A DNA stretch of 64,000 nucleotides, taken from Formicarius rufipectus (lineage: Eukaryota; Chordata; Aves; Passeriformes; Formicariidae). The stretch covers positions 3,465,610 through 3,529,609 of the forward strand of contig VXAU01000760.1 in assembly GCA_013399695.1 (NCBI GenBank). Reading direction: 5' to 3'. A model generated the notes under the pieces. The model was not told where the DNA came from. It saw only the letters and a program-made list of their open reading frames with translations, and ran no database searches. The number at the start of each line of letters is the position of its first letter. The stretch's first letter is position 1. The position numbers and the translations under genes are program-made. Of this stretch, positions 44,901-56,900 are shown one piece after another.

Positions 44901-47900
44901 TTAATTTCAGATTAATGTTCCGTTTTCAAAGTTTACATGTTTGGCTTGTAGTTTTATAGTTAGCAGATTTTCAGTTAAAAGCAGATTTAAAAATGTCAGG
45001 TATTGCTAGTACCCTGGAATTTAGAGAGAATGTTCAGAAACCTTCTAGATACATCTAGATCTTGTAGTCATTATACTGAATGCTAATTAACCTAAATTAA
45101 TCTAAAGATAAGTGAGTGGGGGGGAAGTGCCTAAATCACACTCAGGAGCTTTTTATTACATCCTAGTCATGAGAAGCCCATAACAAGTGAATAATAATGT
45201 GACTGTGACATGCCCAGAAGCCACCGAACTGGAGGGACAATGTAAGAAGGGTCCAGTGCACAGATACAAATTCATGATCTTGATGGAATTCTTTAAGAGT
45301 ATTTTTCAGTAGCTGCCCCAAAGTGCTGTGGTCACAAACCTTACTTTTATTGTTGGTACATAAAGTGTTTGTTATTTCCTTGACTTTCTGACAACAATAA
45401 TTATAATTTCATCTGTGTCTGGGGCAAGAGGTTGCATGTTGATTATTTATGAAATAGTAATATACCAAAAAAAGGTGTGTGGTAGAGGATTTTTTTTTCA
45501 TGAACACTCTCACAGCCTGCCAGTGTCTAAAGCAAACATGGGAAGGTGACACTTATTTCTTCCTCTTGCAGGTGCCAAAGGATTTATGGGTCTTCCGGGA
45601 ATTCCTGGAGAACAAGGATTTCCAGGTGCACCGGGAGACAAAGGGGACATGGGAATTCCAGGTAATTTTCTGTCAAGCCACATTACAATTCATAAAGCTG
45701 TGTAGAAGCATTGCTATGGATCTGAGCTGTCACTGTAAGCACACCACACAATACTTGGACTGGGATTTATTCTCTGCAGTACCTCTGGACTTACCACCAT
45801 CCCAGCATTTGCCTTACTTGCAGAATGCAGTTCAACCTCTCTCTCTAAATGAAATTTAACTTCTTCAATTTATATATTGCTACATGTAAGAACCTCTTTT
45901 TAATATGTTTAGAAATAAAATCACTGGCTCTGTAAATTACTTTATTGAAGAATTAAGATCCAAATATATGAGCCATAGTTCACAAGCACAAGGTGTGATA
46001 TGCAATTATGATCCTTTAAGAATGGTATCAGTATCTGTATTTTTCCAGGTCCAAAAGGCCAGAAAGGATCTCCAGGCTTTCCAGGACCATCAGGTGACCC
46101 TGGGCTACCAGGCTACAGTGGCTTCCCGGGTGACAAAGGAGATCCTGGGTACCCATCTGTTGGCCCTCCAGGAGAAGCTGGACCAAAGGTATAAAGGCAG
46201 TGGAAAAATTGTTCTATTAGGCAATATGCAGAGCCTTTGACTATAGAAACAGAACAACATTTCAGCAAGAGCTGCAGAGTTTGCAGAGATAGATGAGTTG
46301 TTAGTGTTACGAAATATGAAAATTCTGTTGTGTCATTTCTCAGGAGAAATTTTTTAATTCGTTTGGTTTCACTTTTTTTGTGCAAGAATTTGTTACTTGT
46401 AAAGATGGAACATCTTGGAAGTAACTTTGTTTCTGTAAAAGTTCCTAATCCATTCAGAACAAGGGTTTGCACTGAAAAAGTCAGCAGTAGGAATACTTGT
46501 ACATTAAGAAGTACAGAAAAACATCATCTTAGCAAATGCCGAAGTTTTGTAATCCACATATTCTGGTTGTTGAACACCTGGAAGTCTTTTTACATATGAG
46601 ATTATCTGAGATGCATGGCTGAGGCTGCAAATTTTACTTCAGTAATTTGTCTAAATGATTTGTTTCTTTTCTATACTAGCTGAGTAGCCACAATGAGATT
46701 ACTGTCATGAAAATCAGTAGGAATTCAAGGGAATAAGTACATGTTCCAGTATTTTGCATAGCTGCATATTATGTAAGGAATATATGTTTGGATCAGAAGA
46801 GGAGCTGTTAGAATAAAGTTCAAGGGAAGTCTACATGCCAATGAAAATATCTAAAGACAGAACTTGGTTTGTACAGGTTAAAGATAGACCTTTGTTTCTT
46901 AGCTATGTCTAAAGAATCAGTGGCATTATGAGATCTCAATCTGCTTTGATTTTTGTCTGAAAATCATAATGAGATATGATTACACTTAACCTTTAAAATT
47001 GCATGTGATTTTTTCCATTGTTCAAATTTGAGATGGAATGTGTTTAATGTGACTTTTTGCCTGTTCATGGGCAACTGCTGTTTCTCAGGGAGATCCAGGT
47101 CCTCCAGGAGCTTTTGGCAGCAAAGGAGAAAAAGGATCCCAGGGTCATCCGGGACGTAAAGGAGTAGCAGGACCACATGGGATCAGAGGGGACACTGGAG
47201 GTGCAGGAGTGCCAGGTATGGGGTATTTTTGGAGGAGTGGGGAGCTGGTGACAGGCTGATAGAAGAAGATAACGTCTCAGTAAACTACCCAGGGTGCTGT
47301 GGGGTGGCACATTTCTAGGGGACTGCTGTAAACCTGAACTGCTCCTTCATGGACAGAGCAGCCAGGCCAGGACATCACCTGGAGATCTCTTCCACAGCTG
47401 GCCAGAGCAGAAACAACAGCAAAGCTCTCAGACTGAGTCTGCATCCAGTGAAAATGCCTTTTCTCCTCTGCCACACTGTTTCTTCTCACAGGAAGGTGTG
47501 GACCTCCTGGAGATAGTGGTGTGAAAGGACGGCAGGGCCGCCCAGGACCGCAGGGTGTTCCAGGCTCTCCGGGTATGGTTTAGAGCATCTCTCCAAAATC
47601 ACTGCCCCTGGGTTGGGGTTTTGTTGCAGTTTGAGGTTTTGTTTATATCTCATTCCAGCTGAGATTTTTAACAGCCAATTTTCAATGTTACCAGTTCAGC
47701 TGAGGCAAGAAGCTTTAATTTTGTTTCACTACTGGAAAGCTTTATGTCCTTGTTTATTTTAATAGATATCCAGAGGTCTCAAGATAATATCCACACAATT
47801 ATAAGAAAGACTTGCTCTACCTCCTAGAAGACAGTAATAAACTAAGATAGAGCTAGATGAGAAGAGGGGACAATGCTGTAGTTTTTGTTAAAGAAACAGA

Positions 47901-50900
47901 ACTAAAACAATTAAAAATACACCTAAGGGACAGTGTGTAAATATGCAGCAACAGAGAGGCATTGCAGGCTTTATTATTTCTGTGAAAATAGTGGGAGTGA
48001 AGTCCAGTGAGCTCAATAAAAACTATATGCTGCTCTTCACCAGTGTTTATATAGCAACACATCTTTGGTATCCTTTGAAGTAGCTGAACTAATTAAATTT
48101 TAGTAAAGTAGAGTCATGTCTTCTCACATTGAAATGCAAAATCATGGAAGTGAAAATAATATTGTGGTCCATTGCAATTCACAGGTGCTGCTGGAGACCC
48201 TGGGAAAAATGGACTCGTAGGTGAAAGAGGTACTCAAGGCCAAGATGGGATGCCTGGTCCCACAGGAGTAAAGGGAGAACCAGGTAACATCAGTGAAATA
48301 TTTTCATTCTATTTTTTTTCTTTTTTTACAATTTTTTTTTCATAATTAAATGGAAAATGGTTATTTGGGAAGGATGAATGAGGAGTTTCTGTGGAGCCAA
48401 AGATAAGTTTATAAGTAGAAGGTAATTCACAGGTTTTTCTATGTAATTACTGTATATACTGTACAACACAAATGCATTATAAATGCTCAGCTATACATGT
48501 GATTTGTGGTAATGTCACCTAAAAATGCCTGCAAGAGTCAAAGTATTGCTGTTAACAGTTCTTAACGTGTTTCATCTCAAAGAGATAAAAAGAACCAAAT
48601 CCCTTTTAAAGGAGCCTTCACAGTGTTTCCTTACATGCTTAGTGAAGGTATCCATGACCTAGACCACAGACTGTAAAAGCTTTTATTTAAATGTCACTCC
48701 TGATGTTAACCATGTCCACAGACAGATTGAATCCCTCACTGAATTCTGACAGGAAGTCATTTTACACTGAAAATGGTTTTTTTGTCTCTTAGTACAAAGG
48801 GGATACTAAGAAGGCATTCATAGTATTTAGAAGGTTTTTTTCATATTAACTTTGAAGTATTTGCTGTTAACATATTTTCTCCCATAGGTATTTACATTTA
48901 TCTTTCTTAATTAAATTAAATGGAAAAAATTTAAAATATAATTTGTATTACTGTATAGAAAAAATGGAAAAAATAAATTATACTTTATGTATAACTAAAC
49001 CCTACATTTTCATTCAGGGAATTCTGAAGGAATATATAAAATAGTAGACAATTGTGAGGTTTTGTAACAATTATTTAGGACTTTGAGTGTAATGTGACCT
49101 AATATTTTACAGGAGCACCAGGGAGAGGGATCCCTGGTCTTCAAGGTATTCCTGGTCATAGAGGTGAGTTGACTTTCAAAAAGCAAAATTTTAATTTATA
49201 AGTACCAAAATCATCATGTTTTAAGTCACATCCTGCTTTCAGATGTTTGAATTGACACTACGAGTTCTGTGATTCTGTGCTTTTGATCAGTGACTTGGTC
49301 CTGTATATTAAATGTTGAGAGCTGTTGCTTTTAAAGTTTAGATTGTTGTAAAAGAGACTTCTATGATCTTGTAAAGGTGACATACACATTCTAGAGCTTT
49401 TGAAATGTTATGTTGACACATAATTTGATTAATAGAGTATCTCCCATGAAAACAGAAGATGCTGCTGGATACTAGGCATACGTCTAGGAAGCTGCAGTGA
49501 TTGCATTGCAATTTTATCTTCATTTTTATATTGATGAACAGTTGACGAAGGGGACTTCACATTTTTTATGTTTTGTATTGTATTACAAGCGCTGGTAGAA
49601 ATCTATTGATTTGCTTTACTTTAAAAAAAGTAAAGTTAAAGCAACAGAACAATATCCTTTTGCAGTCATCTCTTATTTTGTTGTGTTCATATTGATGCTT
49701 CTAGCTGGAATTTAGTTTAAAAGGATTTCTTAATTCTAATCTACATAGAAGCATTTCTTCTACTTATGCATCAATAAATATTTCCTTCTCTGGTCTTTTT
49801 ACTCTCAAGTTTACTTTTTGGTATGAGCAATCTCTGAAGTGGAGTTTTTAAATAAAGAAAGAAAGGTGGGTACACGGCCTTGCAGTGAGTCCTGTCTTCT
49901 CACAACTGTTTTGCTTTAAAGTAGCAAAGTGGCCCTGGGGACTCCTCCACACTAAAAATAAACAAAAAACTAAAAACAAACACCTTTGTGGTGTCGGAAA
50001 TGTACATGTTCTGAGTCATGACATCATCTTGACAGCACTTCCCAAATGCAATATTTATACTTTGCAGGAATCAAAGGGGACATGGGACTGCCTGGTTTTC
50101 CTGGGCCTCCAGGGATGAAAGGCCAGCCAGGGGATCAAGGACCCATTGGACCTCCTGGCTTAGTGGGGTTACCTGGATTTCAAGGCACAACAGGCATGGC
50201 AATCACTGGCCATAAAGGGAATAGGGGTAGTGCTGGTGAACATGGAAGACCAGGTGTGTTTTATAACTCCTTATTTATCTGAAATTTTATAATTGAAAGC
50301 AGAAGTCAGCCTGTCCAGAATTTAAGGTGAAAAGAACTTCATAATTAAACAGGTGGTTCCTTTAGCAGTTAATGCAATATTACCCTTGGAAACAACATTA
50401 TGATCTATGCAATGGTGCATAGATTAAAACAGCTCTGACCTTTGCAGTCCACTCAGTCGCATTATCTTGCTTCCTTCCCGGGTGGTCTGTAGGGCAGCTG
50501 AGGTTCAGCTTTAGAGAAGTGAGATAGCATGAGTGTGTAGATGTGGCACTTAGGGACATGGTTTAGTGGAGGACTTGGCAGTGCTGAGTTGACAGCTGGA
50601 CTTGACTACCTTAAAGATCTTTTCCAACCTTAACTGGAATTTATTGGATTCTGTGATTCCAGGCTTAAGTACCACTGAAGGATATTCAAAAACCTGTAGT
50701 GCTATAGACCCCTGCAAGAACTAAGTTCTGATCTCAGATTTAAGATAGCATGCTAGGAGAAATCTGTTGGGTTTTGTTTTGTGGGTTTTGTTGTGGCTTT
50801 TTTTTTTTTTTAAGTGGGTATATTTCCTTGGAAATCATTGAGGTTGTAAACATGGGGTATTATTAGAGTCACTGAATGTTTCACTGTATGTACGTTGTAT

Positions 50901-53900
50901 GTAATCTATGTGAAAAACTGTTGGCAATAGTCTTTACTTATTCTGATGTTTCTGTACAGGTGCTCCTGGTTTTCCAGGGCTTCCTGGTCTCTCCACTCCC
51001 AGCATGAAAGGAAGCAAAGGTGTCAGAGGGGCGGATGGAATACCAGGACCAACAGGCCCGGCTGGAGACATTGGTCCTCCTGGTCCAAAAGTCAGTGAAA
51101 GGAATATTGCTTGTTTCTTACTGCATTGATAATTTGTTCTTACCATGAAAATAATACCCATGATGATAAAACACCGCTCAAAATCCACCTCACCCCAGCC
51201 TCTTCCATATTTTCACAAAATACCCTTGTAATAGATGGAAGACTAAGATGATATGTGAAGTAGGTTTATGGATTTTAATGGACAAAAAAGAAATTTTCTT
51301 GAATTTCTGGCATGTCATTTCCTTGGCTGTTCTGTATTACAGAATAGTGTGAACAAAGATATGACTACTTCTAATATGCTCAAAAATAGAGCAGATAATT
51401 CTAGTTGCAGCATAGTCTGAGAACATAATGCTTTGAGTATTCTGAACAGAAAGAAGATGTACTTCACAACGTGCAGATGCTGCTCCTGTTCATTATTGAT
51501 GTTATCTGATATGCAGGGAATAGAAGGTCGATCAGGCTATCCTGGTGCCAGAGGGAACCCCGGATTTCTTGGATTCCCGGGTGTAAAAGGTATTTGTCTA
51601 TTTACTACATACACTGCTGTGTGTCAAACACAAGGACTAACATGTATTTTAATAGTATTTGTTCAATAATATGAGATAGGGTTCCAGACACATGAGGTTT
51701 TGCCATGAAGATCAGGGTATAGGTCTGCTCTAAATGAAAATATTCCCTGTGGGAGCGTTTTCATTGTGGTATATCCTATGGGTGTGTCCAAACTCAGTTT
51801 CAAGCACTTGAAACCCTATACAATGCTCTTAAAGCCTTCAGCATAACTGACAGTAGGGTTAAAAGGAGTTGAACTGCACTTGAAGGCATCACTTGACCTC
51901 CAAGTTCAGTGACAAAAAAACACATAAGATAGACAGGGCATACCTGAGATTTCAGAGTAGGTTTATGTGACCAGCCATTGTATAAAGACAGGCATGACAA
52001 CATCATCTTATAAATGGAGTGCACTTGACCTGTAAATTATACAGTAACAGCAGGAACTGTTAAGTATTATACAGTAACTTTCCCATTTCCGGTGAGTCTC
52101 TAGCCTGTGTACTCTTTGAGAACTTTGGCATGGATCATGCAGGACTCTTCAATAAGCCTCTGAAACTTCAATATTTTAAACCAGACAGCTGTTTCTTCAA
52201 TCTTCTCTTTTAGGAGAAAAGGGGAATCAAGGACCACCTGGACCACAAGGTGCAGAAGGGCCAAGGGGACCAAAGGGCCAGCATGGTAACCAGCCCTTCT
52301 CCTTCTAACACCAGCTGATTTAAATTAATTTGTTTGGTTTGTTTTGTAGTTTGTTTGCTTTCTTTTAATGTAAAGCAATAGGTCTTTATTATATTTTTGC
52401 TGCTAGGCCTGCCTGGAGTCGTTGGGAAAGTATTCTCCATCCCAGGAAGCAAGGGTCCTCCTGGACTGCCAGGAATGCCAGGAACACCAGGTGATCAAGG
52501 AATTCAAGGGATTCCTGGACTACAAGGTGATCTATATTTTTATCTTTGTGTATATTTGTGTGTGCTGCTTAGTGGAACATTTTGGTTTGGTGGGGAAACA
52601 TGCTTTTGCATAGAACATTGACATATCTTTAAAAACCTTAGATATTTAAAAAGCTCTTTCTACCCTGTTAACACCCTCATATTTATAACCTCTCCCATTG
52701 CACCTGCCTTTCACCCTTGCAGTGAAGGAGCTACATCCTTCAACATAAACCTAAGCAGCATAATGTAAACTTGGATCAAAACATTCACTGTTTTCATACA
52801 ACCAGAACCATGCTCAGAATGTCTGTCATTTTGGAGCAGAAATTACCACATGAAATAGAAGTATTCTAGATGTGCTATAAAGTGATTGTGTCTGTCATAG
52901 TCTGGGGGTGGGAAGAAAAAGAAGCTGGTTATTTCTCCATTGGTACTAGAAGTGAAGTGTGCCACAGCTGTGAGAAATGAGGAAGCAAGGAGCAGGTGAG
53001 ATGAGGTGGACGAGCAGTGGGTACTTGGCACCCCACCCAGTACCACAGCTTTGCACCCCAGGAAGGGAGCTCTTCAGGGGGCAGGCTTGCTGGAAGGCAT
53101 TTTTCTGCAGCACATTCAATATTTCCTTGTAATTTTCCTGATGGGAAGTATGATGACAGTAGCACTGCAGACAGTCTCAAAACTTAGTGAGTTCATGCTG
53201 ATGGTTTATTCTAACACAGCTACATTTTTGTGGGGATTTTAACTTCATTCTTCAACAGTTACTAAAATCTCAAGTAACTCCTGCTCTATGCTTCTGGTTT
53301 TTTGTTGATTCCAATTTAGGGCCTAAAGGAGTAAAAGGTCTACCAGGAAGGTTTGGTTCCCCAGGTCAGCCAGGACTGCCTGGTCCAAAAGGAGACAGGG
53401 GATTTCCAGGACAAAGAGGTACAGCAAAGCAGGCATCTCTGTTAGACTGGTACTACTGAATATACAGATAAACTGTATTGTTGATTTTTGTAAGTTTTTC
53501 CTCTTGCATGTATTGGGATTCTGTAATATTTACAGTAGCTTTAGGGCCACGTTTAGGGCACATTCTTAGCTTTTAACAGGTGTATGTTCACAACTGAAAT
53601 AATTTACAAAAATATGCCTTGACTGTGCTCCTCTGTTATTAATCACATCTGTTTAGTCACTTGAAATCCCCAGGTATCAGGGTTCCTTTTCACTACATTA
53701 AAATAGAACTAAATATTTTTCTTTAGGCACAACAAAATGTTTTTACTTCATGCTATTTTTTTCCAAAATGGCCATGGTTTTTTAAAATACCTCACTCTTC
53801 CATGAAACTATGCAGTGTAAAGCTACCTGAGCTAGGTCTGAAAAGTTAATATATCTGGCAACAAATTCTACCAGTTTTCAAGTTTTATCTTCTTACTGAT

Positions 53901-56900
53901 GTTTTGTTAGTTTTCAAATGGTTTTCACTAATCTAAATGACATGAAAATTCAAATGAAATGGTAATATTTGCAGTCATATTTATTTCCCCTCCACAGGAC
54001 AGCCTGGGCTGATTGGCTTTCCAGGTCTGCAGGGTTTGCCTGGATCACCAGGTACTATCATTGCTGGTCCAGCAAGAAGAGGTTTTATCTTTACCCGGCA
54101 TAGTCAGACGACAAAGATTCCTTCATGCCCACAAGGGACATCCCAGATCTATGTTGGCTATTCACTGCTTTTTGTGCAAGGAAATGAACGAGCACATGGA
54201 CAAGATCTTGGTACTGTATTGGTAAAATATTTCAGATCTTCTTTTTAGAGTCCAGTAATGCTAAGTTGTCATGAAACCAAACTAACAGTGCATGTCCCAG
54301 ATGAACATTGGTTTCAGCCATCTGTCTCCAGAGTGGTCTGCCGCTCTGAGCCAATTCAGCAGTCATGCCTCGAGTGACACCTTTCTCTCCTGCACTCCTG
54401 TATTTCCTTATTGATATCCTTAGGGTTTGGGAGGAGTTGAGTTACTGATGGATAGATGCATAGTATAAATGCTCACAACATTTGCACAGGGCTGACAGTA
54501 ATACTACAGCATCTCAGGGAGAATCTTGCAGGTTTTGGAGACTAAATGGGATGCATTAGGTTGTGAAACCTGTTCTGTGTCACCAGAACCTTCTGTTTAA
54601 GCAGCTGAATCCCTATCACTGCGTCAAGGATCTATACCATTCAAGAAGATGTCATTTTAACATATTTGGTTCTTAGCCTTTGTTTTTTAATAGAGATATT
54701 TTTATATAAAGCATTTTACTTTGAGATAGTTCTTCTGCACAGACACTTTTTATAGACCAACTGTTTTAATTCTTACTGGAGTAAATTAGGTGCCATTGCG
54801 CATCTCTTCTGTTCACTGCACGAAGTACAATCTCCAGTTTGTCACAAACCTCTCCTCTGTCTTTTAGGAACAGCTGGCAGCTGCTTGCAGAGGTTTACCA
54901 CCATGCCATTCCTATTCTGTAGCACCAATGATGTTTGTAGCTTTGCCTCTCGCAATGACTATTCCTACTGGCTGTCCACTGCAGTGGTAATGCCAGCAGA
55001 CATGGCACCCATTTCTGGCAAGGCACTAGAGCCCCATATAAGCAGGTAAGAGGATAAGAATTTTAGCTCTTCTGCCCTGGAACCACAAAGACATCATAAA
55101 TTCTTTTGAGTGGCAAAGGTCTTAGGCAAAGCCAGCACAGGCAGTGACTTGAAAAACCTTTTTTCTTGTTCACCTAAATATGTCAGATATTCAGGGATGT
55201 TCTTTAGAAAAGCTATAATGCAGCTGGGGTCCCATCATAGGACCTATTCTGCATAGCCAATGTAAGAAGGTGGCACACAGTCGTGGTTGCAGTGATATTG
55301 TTTTTAAAGCCCAATCATTGTGTATATCAGAGATAGACTAAAATGAAATAAAGATAGCTTTGTTATTTTAGAATACAGTACAAACCAAGCTCTGCATTCA
55401 GTTATGAGTGATACATTTACTGTAGTTGGTGAAGAACATTGCAAGCTGGAGCTGAAGTGTCTCTGCTATGAAACACCCTTCTGTGAGTGTGGCCCTTTCT
55501 AGCTGCTTAGAACAGCTGAGAAGGATAAAGAACAATTTAACAGGAAAAGCTATGAAAGCATGAAAGGCCTAGAGTATCAATATTCAAGGTGGGAAGGCAA
55601 GCTTTGAACTGTCTTGTGCAATCTAGTAGCTCAGCTTCATAGTTTCTCCATTTAGGAAATAAAAGTTAATTTTTATAATCTTAACAAATAAAGGTAGAGT
55701 ACTTTGATCTAAACTATAGCAACATAAAGTCGTTAACACATGGAAAAAGTAAAATTTCACTTGTGACTTCATTAAAGGCAAAATTAGGAAGCTCAAATGT
55801 TCTGTCATTAATTCTCAAAATAATTTTTGTCTGGTGTTACTAGTAGGGATTGCAAAGCAATGGCATAGTCAGGTATAGGGGTTACCTTCAATTCACTTAT
55901 CTCCCCATTAAACAGAAAAAACTTATGTGAGCTGTAATATTTACAGCAAGCCCTTCCATGAGGCAGCTGCCATCCTAGGAGAGAGAAGTTGTTCTGCTCT
56001 CGTTTTCCCTCTTATGTGCACTGTGCTTTCCTTCACAGGTGTGTTGTCTGTGAAGGAGCTGCAATGGTAATAGCAGTTCACAGCCAAACAATTGTAGTTC
56101 CTTCATGTCCAGAAGGCTGGATATCTCTCTGGAAGGGTTTTTCTTTTGTTATGGTAAGGATGTAACAACTTGAATTACTAAATCTGTGTCCTCTCACTGT
56201 CATTGGTGTTTTCAGCTGTGCACAGCTCATTTGTTTCTTAAATAGTTGTTAATTTTTATTTGCCTTTGCCAAGAACTAGACAGTAATTCTATTAATTCTC
56301 ATTCAATTCCAAAAGCAGAGAAACAACTATTCTGAGGCATCGTCAAAAGTAGGTGGCAAGGGGAAAAGATGAAAGGAGAACCCTAGGATTTTAGTCTGAC
56401 AAAAATAACTGCATGCGCTCATTTTCACGTCATGTTAAGATCTAGGAGGCGAGTTGGAGAGTGGAGTGGTTAAACTGATCCTGAACAGAAAAACACAGAA
56501 ATAACTGCCCTACTTCTGTGCCAGAAAGCTAAAATTGAAAAAGCCAAAGACTGCCTCAGCAATTTTGCTGCCATAATGAGATATGAGTGAAGAAAGTTCA
56601 CATTGAGACTCCAAATTGAGAATTGATTATGGGAATAAAGGTGTATCTATACTAGAGGATGTAGCACTTCATCTTTGTTATTCATCCTGTGGAATGTCAT
56701 AGAGATGCCAGCAAATGGACATAAAAGACAGAATTTAAAAAACATTTTTTTTTTTCATGAATTAAAGTCCTTTTAGGTCTAGTGTGAGATTTGTTGTTTC
56801 TCCTGCAATTTGACCCTAAGTAGTAATAATAAACTTGGAAAAGAATGAAAGAATTTTTGCAGCATCTGGTTAAAATTATTTGCTTGTTTCCAACATTAGC

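Noticed and set aside
51800..52024. Antisense frames in the second half of the gene
   Set aside because: Either intronic noise or the reverse reading of Gly-Pro-rich exons, which naturally gives Pro/Gly-rich open frames on the other strand.
54013..54248. Alternative-frame open reading frames over exon 48
   Set aside because: They are shadow frames or extend past the splice donor; the phase-1 frame with NC1 motifs is clearly the real one.
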